Below are positions 21,948 through 32,819 of a stretch of DNA of 64,000 nucleotides, piece after piece. This stretch comes from Neodontobutis hainanensis (taxonomy: Eukaryota > Chordata > Actinopteri > Gobiiformes > Odontobutidae): NCBI GenBank assembly GCA_024349245.1, contig JALDNG010000005.1, positions 18,719,001 through 18,783,000 of the forward strand, in the 5' to 3' direction. Each line of letters starts with the position of its first letter. Position 1 is the first letter of the stretch. The position numbers and the translations under genes were made by a program. Under the pieces are notes generated by a model. That model worked only from the letters and a program-made list of their open reading frames with translations. It did not search any database and had not been told where the DNA came from.

Positions 21948-23570
21948 GTCAAAAACTGCTCTTCTGTACTCACTGCCGACATCAAACAACACAAAAGAGA
22001 CATCTTTCCAATCCTGCCAGTACTAACCTTGACTTCTACAGCGTATTTTTGTCCCGCATATGAATACAGGTGCTCTCAGTTGATTCAAAGCTCCAGAAGG
22101 TTCCTGCTCTGTCACAGGAATCTAAAAAAAGAAGAATGGAGAGTTAGTTTATATGGAGTTGACTGGGGATTTGGCATCAAGAGCAAGTTTTCTACTGCTG
22201 CTTCAAGCCAGTTCAAAACCAACATGGATACTTGAAGGCTACTGAAGTATTGATGGGTAAACATGTATCATGTTTTTAAATATTTATTACTTTGAAAAGA
22301 TGCAACTTTAAAGATCTATAAATATACTAAACAGAAGAGACAGGAACACAACATGGATCATCTTCAAAGAGTGAAAATAGAAACTCAAGAACACACGGAA
22401 AATGTGATTGAGGTTGTCTCTTGATGTGACATTGTGTACAATCTTGGGAGGAAGGTAAAAGTATATTTGGGATTATCAAGCAACTGTGAAATACCTCTCT
22501 GATGTGGGTTCTTCTTTACAATCAAATATATGGCTTAGCCGTGCCATGTGTTTTGGTGACTTTATTGTGTAGGTTCCAAATAAGTGAGAAGATTGATACT
22601 CAAAATACAAAAAGGTGCAGTTCAATATTTACAATACATACACTGGAGAAAGCAGCCTCTGTAAAACGTTGTAGTCACACGCTTCCCTGTGGTGCAGAGG
22701 GTTCCTCTCTTATAGACTTTCAGCCATTCAGCAGAATAATTTTATGGAGCCATGTGATAACCATAATTATATAAATTTTTTATAGAGGCATTTTACAGGA
22801 TGAAACACAACAAGTTAACACAACAGCTTCAGAGTTATTGTGATGGGTTAATGGCTCATTTCATGGTGGATGGGGTCTGTCCCAATACCTCTTAACGAAT
22901 AAACCAGCCATGCAATAATCGACCAGAGATTAACTGCAACTTGCTGTCTCTTCGAGTCAAGAAGTATTGCGAAAGTTTCGGGTCTCTTTGTAGTGTTTAT
23001 TACCTTTTTCATGTCACAGACTTTTTTCTCTTTAAAAGGTGCATTACAGAGGTTTAACAAATTTCTAAACACGAGCGACAGTTCAGGTTGTTAGTGGCAG
23101 TTGCAGCCTGCTTACTTGTTCTTGTTGTGCAAGCTCGTACACGCACGTCAACAACCAAATTCTGCAAGTTTATTTTTAAAGTAAAACGTTATATTTACTT
23201 ATCAATAATGCCCGCTGTAAAAACAGTTGAACAAGCACAAATACTCGTTACTTGTTCATAATGTCTTGTGAACTGGCTTAGGAATGTCTGATGAGTGGTA
23301 TTTCCGAACTACGTACACCCCAATGGGCATAAATCATAACGTAAACAGGCAATCTCCTACATTATTACAACAGCAGTGTTTATTAATGTAAACATAGTCT
23401 TCTCCATGTTCCTTTTTGATATCTAGATAGAAATTCTAAGGTCAAAGCATTAGCATGCAAGGTTTAACATAGCACTCAGAAAGCACTGCTTTGAAAATAC
23501 ATTCACATACATTTACATTTACATTGATTCATTTAGCTGATGCTTTTATCCAAAGCGACTTACATTGTTG
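21948..23570. other. intergenic, no gene recognised
   Basis: Mixed AT-rich sequence. The short frames at 22029-22235, 22502-22774 and 22848-23072 have no recognisable domain or splice support. Confidence 0.35.
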
Positions 23571-23968
23571 GTAATGGTAAATGGTAAATGGCATGCATTT
23601 ATATAGCGCTTTCCTGCACCCTTCTCGGGCAAAGCGCTTTACATTGTGCTTCCACTCACCCCATTCACACACATCCACTCCTGGGGCAGACAGAGAGGGG
23701 GGCTGCCACACAAACGGCGCTCAACCTTCTCCTACCACCACCAAACACACCTCTACAGTCACACACATTCATACACCAGTGCTACGGACACTGGAGGCAA
23801 GGTGGGTTAACATAGCACTCAGAAAGGGTTTAGGGTAAAGGGTAAGTGTCTTGCCCAAGGACACAACGACAGGACACAACGACAGTATGAACTGTGGGGA
23901 GAGCGGGAATCGAACCTACTACCTTCCGGTTGAAGGACGGCCGCTCTACCACTGAGCCACTGCCCCCC
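23571..23968 (-). repeat. tRNA-derived SINE, copy 1
   Basis: Read on the minus strand, the head carries pol III promoter boxes: A box TGGCTCAGTGGTAGAGCGG (23941-23959) and B box GGTTCGATTCCCGCTC (23901-23916). This is followed by the conserved GTCCTTGGGCAAGACAC block. The other end has TTTATATAGCGC and AAAGCGCTTTACA near GGTAAATGGTAAATGG, a widespread fish repeat module. Related copies are at 24000, 25850, 42519 and 61637. Confidence 0.8.
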
Positions 23969-24133
23969 TGTTCTACAGTAATTACCAGTTTTACAGCCAC
24001 TGGAGGCAAGGTGGGCTAAGTGTCTTGCCCAAGGACACAACGACATTATGAACTGTAAAGGAGAGTGAGAATCGAACTGCCAACCTTCCGGTTGAAGGAC
24101 GACCGCTCTACCCACTGAGCTACTACCGCCCCA
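23969..24133 (-). repeat. tRNA-derived SINE, head-only copy 2
   Basis: A second head in the same orientation abuts copy 1. It has the A-box region (24101-24132), the B box with GGTTCGATTCTC (about 24066-24077) and the TTGGGCAAGACACTTAG block. The tail is missing. The pair looks like a tandem partial duplication or a nested insertion. Confidence 0.72.
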
Positions 24134-24449
24134 CATAATTTAAAAAGACTTGAAGCAAGTGTTTTTTTGCCTAAAAGCTACACATAGTACCTTTAAATGT
24201 ATTAAATTAGCTAAAAAATATATTTTATTGTTTGTGATGTCAATGCTCTAACCTGTCTTCACTAGTCAGAACGAGAACCTGGTGGAACCCAGTTGAAACC
24301 TACGTGGAACCCAGCGTGCGCCTGCTCCAAGGGCCGCACAACGCAGAAGTAATGCGCAATTGAGCAACTTCCATTGACAATAAAGGGCGGCCATATTTCT
24401 TTTTTACTCTCTCACGATCCAGTTCTAATAATACAGCCATGGTTAGCAT

Positions 24450-24720
24450 ACATTCAAGAAACAGACATGGACAGCAAAAAGTGTCTTATGAATGGCAAGT
24501 TTATTTTCAAAGCCATGCCAGATGGCTCTCTCGACAAAACCAAAGTTATTTGCATTTACTGTTGATGTGAACTGAGTTACCACCAGAGCACGTCAAGTCT
24601 GAAATATCACTAGTTGCCTAAACACACCACTAATACAGAGCCCCTGGCTCACCCCACGCCAAAAGCGTCACACGTTGCGCTGTTCTCTCTCAGCGTCTCA
24701 GAGACATGCCGAGTGGTAAC
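24450..24720 (+). pseudogene. hAT-type BED zinc finger pseudogene
   Basis: One frame reads FKAMPDGSLDKTKVICIYC, stop, CELSYHQSTSSLKYH, stop, LPKHTTNTEPL. This is the BED finger of a hAT transposase: CIYC supplies the Cys pair, and the H in KYH and in PKH supply the His pair, all in register. Two in-frame stops, at 24564-24566 and 24609-24611, break it. No catalytic domain follows. It is a different hAT family from the one at 20995-21947. Confidence 0.7.
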
Positions 24721-25847
24721 GGACTGACGCAGAGCAGACTCAGATGAAAAGAAGATAGAGAGCTAGAGAGATAGATTCAACTGTTTGGTAGCTATTTAGT
24801 ATTTTGGCAGAATTGGAATTTTTATGTCAGATTTCATGTGTAATCGTTTTAATTGTGCAAATCTTCTGTGCAACAAAACCTACAGCTACATGTCTGGTCA
24901 TGCTCTGTGTAAACACAAGAGAAAAATGTGGAGTATTTTATAACTGCCATGTTTCAGATTATTTTAATTTGGAAGTGGACTAAAGACTTTTACTCACATC
25001 ATGTAAAGCCAAACCTTGTTGTTTTATGTGGTAGTTAATCACATGGACTCTGCATGACCACTTTAGCCTCAAACTGTGGAGCATGGTTACATGTGGAAAT
25101 CAGCACGTGTCTCAGAGGCAAAGTGGATAGTCTTTACGCACAGACAGGTGCCAGGGTTTGGTCCAGGCCCAGGCAGAGATGAGGTATGTGGATAATAGCA
25201 GCACCAATGGGTTTGGGACTGTATTTTCACAATGCTCCAAACCACAGTCCCAAGCTCCTGATCAGCTGTGTGAGTTTCCTGTGTTCTGCTTCCAAAGCCC
25301 CGCCTTCTCCCTGTTTAAGCTAAACTTTTACTCTTTCACACTTAAAAACATTGTGTATATTTTTATTTATCCATGAGCTGTCTTAACTGTGGCTTAATGA
25401 CTAAAGAAAAGAAAAAGGAACAAATGCTGGTAGAATAGTCATTTGTTAGTAATGTTTTAGGATACAAGCACAAATTATATTTTGAATGGAGTTAATGGGT
25501 ACCAGGCTGATTGAAACCAACCATCCACATTTCCAGCCTGCTTTTGCGTCTGAAAGGAATACATAATAATTCATGTTCCTGTCCTCGCAGCCCGGCCCAG
25601 CCCTGGGGACAGTGTTATCTTACCCTGCAGAGAGCTCCACACCTGTTAACAATGAGGCCTGCCCTACCTCCATATCAGCTTACAATTCATCCCAAGGGGC
25701 AGCATTGTCACTGGACAGATATCCATCAGTGCTGGCTCATGAAGGGGATGATTAATTTCCACATAAAGGAACAAGGGCTTACGTAAGCAGCTACACATAC
25801 AGTATATGCTACTGCTACAAAGTACTGAACAGATACTTGCTTTTTTT
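24721..25847. other. intergenic, no gene recognised
   Basis: Non-coding; overlapping short frames around 25511-25996 are on both strands and carry no domain. Confidence 0.3.
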
Positions 25848-25937
25848 TTGTTATTTATATAGCGTTTTTTCCACCTAGTGTTACAGCTGGAACACCACTT
25901 GCCCAAGGACACAACGACAGTATGTGGGGGAGAACGG
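25848..25937 (-). repeat. SINE fragment
   Basis: TTATTTATATAGCG followed after a gap by CTTGCCCAAGGACACAACGA and GGGGGAGAACGGGA. This is the same module order as the tRNA-derived SINE at 23571, with most of the body and the head deleted. Confidence 0.6.
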
Positions 25938-27022
25938 GATGTTATAATGTTTTGGAATGTTTCGAGCGGGGATCGTAAACATTTTTTATCTGTCAATGCA
26001 TGTCTTCCTGTTCTACAACATCAAACCCCACAAAGAAACATTTCCGTCCAAACTTTGCTAAATCATTACAAAACAAAAGTTAAACCAGGGTTCATGTGAA
26101 CCAAAACTAATGATGAAGGGACTTCCTTCATTAGGTGAGATGGTCTCTTTATCATTAGGAGAGAAGGGAGGTGAGTTTATTTAACAACCAGTCAAGTATC
26201 AGTATCTGCATCTTTTGTCAATTAAACTGTGAGACTAAAATTGAGGATTTGCCCCTCGTTTACACACTCCACAAAAATGCAAACTTTTGAATCCAGCAAC
26301 ACTTTTGGTGTTTTTCATTTTGTTGTGGCTGCAGCTCCACTCTCATGTAAGCTGTGAAGCTGGCGTCCTCCCTAAAAAATAATGACATCATACATACCCT
26401 GTCACAAGGACTACTTTTGTTGTGTAATATATTGCACCAGAATTATTTGCAATAAACAATATTATTGTGATGTTTAAACCAATTTATACTGCATTGTTTC
26501 CTCTGGGACAATTGTCTTGGCGTGGTGGTCAAACGTCATATGACCTGTTATGGGGGGGTTGGGAGAGGAGAGAGCTAAAAGTAATAATACATATAACATA
26601 TAGTCTAGGATATCTTACTGCAGAGGCTAATTGCATGATCTCTTTTATTTTCTCTGCTTATTAAGCTAAACTGTGGACCTACAATATTAATTCTATATTC
26701 TATATTTATTTCATAAATATATATACCTTCATAGCTCTACCTTCATTTAACAAACCAGGGTTTGAGTCGTCGGCCTTTAACTTATGTAAAATTAATAATA
26801 CTATAGAAGTAATACAGCTCATTATCAAACCTCACCTAAAGGCTATAGTATAGATCATATTGGTGAGTAAAGGCTTGTATGGGTCTCCATGGTAATGCTC
26901 ACACTCCGATAAACTGTTGCTACACGAAGTTAGCTTTCCTTTAGCTCGCTGCTACACCATGGGTCAAACAGCCGGATAGGCTATATTGTGCTCTATCGTC
27001 ATCTCATCTGATTCTGGTCTAT
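25938..27022. other. intergenic, no gene recognised
   Basis: AT-rich. 26420-26475 has ATTGCAATAAACAATATTATTGTGA-like alternation typical of eroded hAT ends, but no partner end is visible. Confidence 0.3.
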
Positions 27023-27420
27023 GAGCTCCGTGAAGTTGGCTCCCCATCAAACGCAGATTGACTCCAATACTATCTCGATCGTTTGTGCTTCGTTTGTGCT
27101 GTAAAGATTTTTATTTGTGCTGTTATGGGTTTTTTTAAGATATTAATGATTATTTTTTTTAGGTACTCCTACCCTATATCTGGGTTCAACCGGCCCCCTC
27201 AATGCTCTAAAGAAAATTGTTTGTGCTGTTAAGTCATTTAAGATAATTAAGTTTCTGACGTCATTACTGCCCAGCACCAGCAGGGGGCCAGTTGAACCCA
27301 GATTTAGACTAGGGCTACCTATAAAAATAATCCTCATAACAGCACAAGTGAAGCACAAACGATCTAGATACATTTAGAGAGTGAATCTGCGTTAGATGGG
27401 GGGCCCCCTTCACGTTGCTC
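27023..27420. mobile_element. long imperfect palindrome (foldback element)
   Basis: Left arm 27023-27199 and right arm 27283-27420 are inverted repeats around a spacer of about 83 bases. Matching blocks include CGTGAAG..GGC.CCCCATC.A, ACGCAGATT.ACTC, GATCGTTTGTGCTTC, and TCTGGGTTCAAC.GGCCCCCT against AGGGGGCCAGTTGAACCCAGA. The right arm has a deletion of about 40 bases. The phrase TTTGTGCTGTTA recurs in both arms and in the spacer. There is no coding frame and no clear target duplication. It is best read as a foldback-type non-autonomous DNA element; an ordinary palindromic duplication is possible. Confidence 0.7.
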
Positions 27421-28140
27421 CGTGTCAGTCTGCCCGCACATGACCGCACAGCTCTGTGTGCTCTATTAGCGTGCAGCTCTGCATGTCTGCGCGCTTCCAG
27501 CGGCCTGTCTCAGAGCAGAGAGAACAGCAACAAGTTACGCATTGTACTCAATAAATAAATACCAGAAACAGTTTAATTGTAGTAAACTAAAACTCATCAT
27601 GAAATAAGCCTCAGTCCATATTAGATTATTCCCCGTCTTTTTATTTGAACATATAAAACAAGATGTTTTGCTGTCTGAGGAAAAAATTATGAGTTGGATT
27701 TCTAATCATGAGACATTTGCTTTGGTTAGTTTTGTCAGTAATGCTTGGACCGGAAGACAAAGGGTGCTGTACACTGAATGAATTGTATATTTTATTTTGT
27801 GTTACATAAAACTGCATCTTTTTTTTTTTTTGTGTAGCCATAATGATTTTTGTATGTCGTATACGCCCATACAGGCTGCACAATAAAATTTAAATAGACT
27901 AAAACTCCCTTACAGGAAGGATTTTTAGCACATCCTGTAAGATTGTTGTTTCCCAAAATAATAGCAGTGTTTTTGTTGTTAGCATGCCTTCCTCTAATAA
28001 AATATCATTCATTCTTTTGTTTTCAACCCTAATGAACATTAGTCCTCCAAAGGAAGTATACCAGGCTTTTAAGAGTACAATATAACCTTAGAAAGACCTC
28101 AACATCAAAGCCCCTTCCTATTGAATTATGTTTTCCTCTT
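27421..28140. other. intergenic, no gene recognised
   Basis: AT-rich with a T run at about 27819-27831. No domain or splice signal is recognised. Confidence 0.3.
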
Positions 28141-28560
28141 TATGTTATCAACCCCTCACACCTACTGTATGTATTTCCTGTTGCTAACATCAAGCCCCAC
28201 TCTGACTGCACCCTTTACCCCTGTCAGCGAGCTATCAGAGCGTCCAGCCTAGTCCTAGTCCTTGGTTTCGGTTCACAGGGCAGGTGATAATGACTTCCCT
28301 CCCATTCCTTCTTGACAAGAGGGGGGTCTTGATATTGTCCGCAGTACAGGCTGGCTCACGTAGCACTCCATTAAAGATAAACGCTGCCAGGGTTTCCGCA
28401 CAAACGCCTTCTCTTTTGTCTCGTCTACGCCCACGTGGTAAATCCACAACCCAAACATTTGAAATAAAACAGGAACACACCAAACAAATGACCATGGGCT
28501 GGGTTGTATTCTGAGATAATTCTAGCATTTCTGTTTACCGTGGCTTCTATCCCTTCTGGC
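28141..28560. other. GC-balanced complex segment (possible conserved noncoding element)
   Basis: Sequence of high complexity including a CACGTG E-box (28433-28438) and several overlapping short frames on both strands. None of the frames carries a family motif. The composition differs from flanks. A regulatory element is conceivable but unproven. Confidence 0.22.
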
Positions 28561-28669
28561 TCTAAAAACTCACATGGGGTTTTAAGTGTTGAACACTGTT
28601 GTGAACTATTGATCACTATGGATCTAAAGCTGTGGGCCGGGTCGGAGTCTACTGCATGTACGTAGCTCT

Positions 28670-28796
28670 TTATTTGTGCCTGAGAGGATAAAAATAGGTC
28701 TACTCCCTGCTCTTTCCATTTCACAATGTTTGAGGAGAGAGTTGTTGTGGTCATTACACATTTTACAACACCTCCTCATCAGCTTCACACCTCGCT
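28670..28796. repeat. diverged direct repeat, copy A
   Basis: Shares with 30638-30764, in the same order and orientation: TTATTTGTGCCTGAGAG.ATAA, ACTCC..GCTC, TCACA.TGT, TTGTGGTCATTAC, TTTTACA.CA.CTCCTCATCA and CACCTCG. About 125 bases align with many substitutions. It is either a local segmental duplication or two copies of an unnamed dispersed repeat. Confidence 0.65.
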
Positions 28797-29310
28797 TTAT
28801 GAACCAAGTACTGGGCAGTTCAGTACAGCACAGTTTAAGTTGTCCTGACACTCTCAGAACAACTAAGCTATGGTCCCCCTCAGGCTGAGATGGACCAAAA
28901 AGATTAAAAGCAGCATAGTAGTTGCTGACTGCTGATTGGAGAATTGACACTGGGCAAACTTGCAATAAAATGACAATATTAAAATTTACATTATTGCATT
29001 GAAAATGTTTAAAATGTTAACTTAGTCGGACTGAAATCTCAGTAAGTCGAGCTAACATGTCTAGTTGATGTGGTTTGTTGATGAGCTATTGTTGTTGAGT
29101 TATTGCGAAAGTATTTGGACCAGGCACTCTGAGCATGCTCTAGAGTATCCAGCGCTGTTGGCTATGATACATCTTCGTACTTTTACAGAGCCAGGAATCA
29201 AAACCTTTTAGTATAATATAAAACCTTGTGTATATATTGAGCCAACTAGCTAGCTAAAGCCTGACTTTGCAACTAGTTTTGCACTGAAGACTTTATGTGT
29301 TGTTTATTCA

Positions 29311-29450
29311 GAGAAGTGTGCAGAAAAAAAGTGGAAAAGCCTGAGGGACATGTATTTAAAGGAGATGGAAGAGGAGTGGGTTAGCAGCAGGTTCAGGGAA
29401 AAAGTGGAATTACTCTGCGGTCTTTCGTTGGCCCCTTCGTCTCCCCACGA
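29311..29450 (+). pseudogene. MADF (Myb/SANT-like) domain fragment, PIF/Harbinger-associated type
   Basis: The frame reads KCAEKKWKSLRDMYLKE, and after a frameshift near 29363 the next frame reads SGKKWNYSAVF. The pattern W.SLRD.Y..E followed by a basic spacer and W.Y is that of MADF domains, which in fish genomes are mostly carried by the accessory DNA-binding protein of PIF/Harbinger transposons. The acceptor-like TTTATTCAG lies just upstream. Frameshifted, so not functional. Confidence 0.5.
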
Positions 29451-29689
29451 GTGACAAGCAGGACTGTGGAGAGGGGAGAATTGGACCACAGGGTACGACC
29501 ACCCCGTGGACCAGGGCGAGACAGACGCAGCAGCAGGGCAGAGACAGGAGGTGTGTGGACAAGTGAAGCCACACAGGGAATATGTGTTGTTTGTGACAGG
29601 TGTAATGTTCAAATGTTAACTTGTATTAATATTTTATAATTTATTCATGTATTTATATTGTCATTGCAGAGCTGACTTTTGATGCCAGT

Positions 29690-29990
29690 GAGCCTGGACT
29701 TCCCCCTGCGAAAACCTGCTGCTGCTTTGACGTTGGATTTGCACAAATTGCCTCATTTGCGCAAATTGCACCACAGAATTTTCACACATTTTCTAAGTGC
29801 ATCTTTGCATTGGCTTAATATGTAACGCTTCATTTGTGTTTGATGTTAACGCATCTTTAAGTGAATTTCACACGTGAATAAATCAAATTTCACGCACGAA
29901 TGAAGCAAGTAAACCCAAAATGTTCAAGTGTCCAACTACGCGAATAGTTTGATTTATTTGCACAATTTGCGTTTTTGGTGTGAACGCCCT
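29690..29990. mobile_element. probable right end of a PIF/Harbinger-like element
   Basis: The stretch ends with GCGTTTTTGGTGTGAACGCCC (29969-29989); its reverse complement opens GGGCGTTCACACC, a terminus style of fish Harbinger-type elements. Inside are repeated short words (CACAAATTG, GCGCAAATTGC, TTTCACACG). I found no matching left end, so the element is truncated or the call is wrong. Confidence 0.4.
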
Positions 29991-30169
29991 ATAAGTCGGA
30001 TTGGAGCTGAAGTATACAGTCGACAATCAGGCTGCAACTAATACTTATTTTGGCAATGACTAACCTGATTAATATTATATTTGAATTAGTCCACTCTGCA
30101 CAATTAATATTGTTATATGTTTAAAAGCAAGTCACAAAACTTATACAAAGTCCATAAATATTGTGTCAG

Positions 30170-30290
30170 GTTCAAACCGCACTGACTTGTACAGGGGGTT
30201 GTTCAATAGCTGAAAGGTTGGTGGTTCAATCCACGCTCCTCCTGTTCCCACTGTGGAGGTGTCCTTGGCTGTCCTTACTGCTACAGCAAT
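30170..30290 (+). repeat. tRNA-derived SINE fragment, plus orientation
   Basis: TTGTTCAATAGCTGAAAGG (A-box-like) followed by GTTGGTGGTTCAATCCACGC (B box GGTTCAATCC), then GAGGTGTCCTTGGC. This is the same head-then-GTCCTTGG order as the other SINEs here but in the opposite orientation. Confidence 0.6.
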
Positions 30291-30637
30291 ATGATAAGTC
30301 TAGTGTTGCTCCACATCATTCAAACATTCTTCTTTATCAGGACTGACTGTACCCGCTGCAGACGTAGAAGCAAAACTGCCAAGCACTTTATGTAATGCAA
30401 CTATAAACTAGTTTTTAACCTTAATCAAATTATACAATGTGTCAACAACAAAAATTGCTGTGAAGTCAGTTAATTCAGTTAATATCTTATACAGAAAGAA
30501 ATACATGTAAAGCAGAGTTATTAGATAACTATTTATGTGACACTGCTTTCTAGAAAAGGCTAAATCTCCCGCAGTAGAAACAAAATTCAAATCTAACCAT
30601 GCAGTGAACTAAACAACACCAGTTGGTAAAAACACAG

Positions 30638-30764
30638 CTTATTTGTGCCTGAGAGAATAATAACAAGCCCACTCCCCGCTCCTACACATCTCACAGTGTG
30701 GGGAGTCTCATTGTGGTCATTACCACTTTTACAGCAGCTCCTCATCATCCCCTCTCACCTCGGT
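30638..30764. repeat. diverged direct repeat, copy B
   Basis: Partner of 28670-28796, about 1.97 kb downstream, same orientation. The MADF/Harbinger-like fragment lies between the two copies. Confidence 0.65.
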
Positions 30765-31902
30765 TCATCTGTTCATGGTCGGTGTTAAAAAGGGACAACC
30801 TGATGGCTGATCACAGGAGACGGTTAGTAGATAAATAGAAAGATAGAAGGCACTGCCCAAGCTGCATAATTACAGCAGAAAGGACTACCCCTCCTCCCAG
30901 CCTGCAGCACAAAAAAGAGGAAAGGTGAAAAACGGGGCTTTCCTTTGTTGTTTTTTTAAATCTTTTTTTTTTCCCCACAGCGGTTACAGTCTGAGGAGGA
31001 GGAAACACAAACAAAAAGAGTGTTTTTTTGTGAAAACTGAGTGTGGTAAGGATGTACCCGCCAGGAGCCAGGTTCTTACTGGTGTCTCCAGCTCACCTGC
31101 CAAGATTTCCTTTGCACAAATGCTACTTCAGAAAAACATCTCCAGAGAAAAAAGAGTCTAGGAGGCATTCTCCTTCCTATCTACATTGTCTGTCACAAAT
31201 ATGACCACTCTAATTTCCACAATTATGATACAGGATCTTAATTACCAAGAGATTAACACAATTAGCCTGGAGTCACTAGTTCAGCTGGGTTTGCATTTTT
31301 AATGTATATAATTTTGTTTGTATAAGAGCCTAAATAACTTTTGCCTGTTCTATTTAGTCAAATTTTCAGCTTTCAGGAATTAAGGCGGGAAAAGAATGAT
31401 CATTTATATCTCACACTGCCAAGGGGTTTATACCCCATTGAGAAAAACAGAGAATATGGTTGCCTCACCAAAAAAATGCCTCACCATCTATGCCTCTGTG
31501 CCTCTTCATCTGCTAACTAGCACTGCACACATACTACCCACAACAATACTGGTAACTTTTTCTGGTGATAAAGAACACACAATATCAAAAATGTAGCACA
31601 TGGGTGTACAGCAACAGGTTATAAAACAGTCATGAACAAGAACCTTGCTCCACATTTTTTTCTCACTGTGCACCGAGACACAAATCTGTTTCTGTGGATT
31701 AAAAAAGAAACGTGCGTTCCCTCTGAACTATAGGCCATAGCTGCTAAGAAACAGATTTAAACCAAGTCTGAAAGCTTTGTTTCCTGCAAACCTTCTGCCG
31801 CAGATACAGAGGCTGTCAGCAGCAGCCAAACTCAATGAAACAATCCTGCCATCCAACAGCAAAAATGTGACGAAAGTTAAAAAAAATTATATCAGCCCGT
31901 GT
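30765..31902. other. intergenic, no gene recognised
   Basis: Contains a T-rich run (about 30951-30973) and short frames at 30925-31161 and 31396-31596 without domains. Confidence 0.3.
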
Positions 31903-32032
31903 CACTACATTCTTTACTGAACATCATAGACCACATTACTTTGTTTGTCCTGTTTGCACTGTTGTTACTCTGTTTATACCCCTCACATAAACAGAGTAAT
32001 GTGGTCTATGCGTTTCAGTGAAGAGTGTAGTG
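31903..32032. repeat. inverted repeat at the 5' end of a Penelope-like fragment
   Basis: Arms 31903-31946 and 31989-32032 pair as CACTACA.TCTT.ACTGAA / ..CATAGACCACATTACT.TGTTT against their complement. The loop is about 42 bases. The right arm is the beginning of the Penelope-like coding fragment, so the left arm is an inverted duplicate of it. Confidence 0.8.
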
Positions 32033-32545
32033 ACAGTTATGTCAGAGAAACAAAAGTAACAGCTTCACAAGAGGATGAAACAGTACAGAAGAGCCAATCC
32101 TGGTGGAGCTGTGTCTGCAGTCAACCTCCACCTCAAAAAGAAAGCCATTTTTGTTCAAATGGAAAAGCCTTCTCTGAACAGAGGGGGTGGCCTCAGATTC
32201 TTATTGCCCACTATTTACAACACTATGTTAACTAAGTTAAAACCTAAATGCTATGCTAAACCAGAACAGGTTCACTAGAACAGCAACATCAAGTGAATGG
32301 ACCTGTGACACTAACGAGTCCCCTGAGCCTTTAACAACTCTCACATTAGGAGTCACACTGCCCTTTCATTGCAACGACTATGAGACCAAAACAGCCGGGT
32401 ACAATCAGAGTCACTTTCAGGTCAGAAAGCTCAGCTCTCTTACCAGATGATCTCAGAATTGACAAAGTCTCTTGGAGAAGAGACAAAACGTCTTCACCTT
32501 GAAAACCTAGTCCAGATGCCTTTGCTTTAACTTTTAATTTATGTC
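31989..32545 (+). mobile_element. Penelope-like retroelement, 3' part with GIY-YIG endonuclease remnant
   Basis: Frame 1 reads SEECSDSYVRETKV and, after a frameshift, another frame reads MKQYRRANPGG, AVNLHLKKK and EKPSLNRGGGLRFLLPTIYN. In Penelope-like elements the C-terminal GIY-YIG endonuclease contains C.D.YIGETKQ, then a QHRRA, HLHL.KGH and E.PSLNRGGGLR order, so the sequence matches in order. The YIG Gly is Arg here. A central block around the catalytic part is deleted. The nucleotides from 32451 to 32540 match the 3'-terminal sequence also seen at 5866-5960. Confidence 0.8.
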
Positions 32546-32819
32546 AGCCCAACCCTAATAACAAAAGTCTAATTTTCTGTTTGTCACATGATGTAATAGA
32601 GGGGGAGCTACTCTTCCAAAATATTGATGTATTTTATTCTGCAATTGAATGGATTCAGGACAATATTAGTGTATTTATCTTTGCTTTTATCAGGAAATCC
32701 CTTGAGATTTCAGTTTTTTTGAAGGAGACCTGGTTCCACTTATCTCATGAAATGAATCCCAATGCTGTCAGAATACAAAGATTGTAACTGCTGCTGAAGA
32801 GCTGGGTTTGTATTTGTCA
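32546..32819. other. intergenic, no gene recognised
   Basis: AT-rich, no recognisable element. Confidence 0.3.

Noticed and set aside
23901..23959. A true tRNA gene on the minus strand
   Set aside because: A and B boxes are present but the acceptor stem does not close and the sequence continues into SINE body, so it is a tRNA-derived head.
23819..24136. 105-codon minus-strand frame with repeated LQPEG..FDS units
   Set aside because: The repeat units are the two tRNA-derived SINE heads translated; not a protein.
28235..28965. Five overlapping frames of 60-113 codons
   Set aside because: They occur on both strands over the same bases, which is typical of GC-balanced noncoding DNA. None has a recognisable domain.
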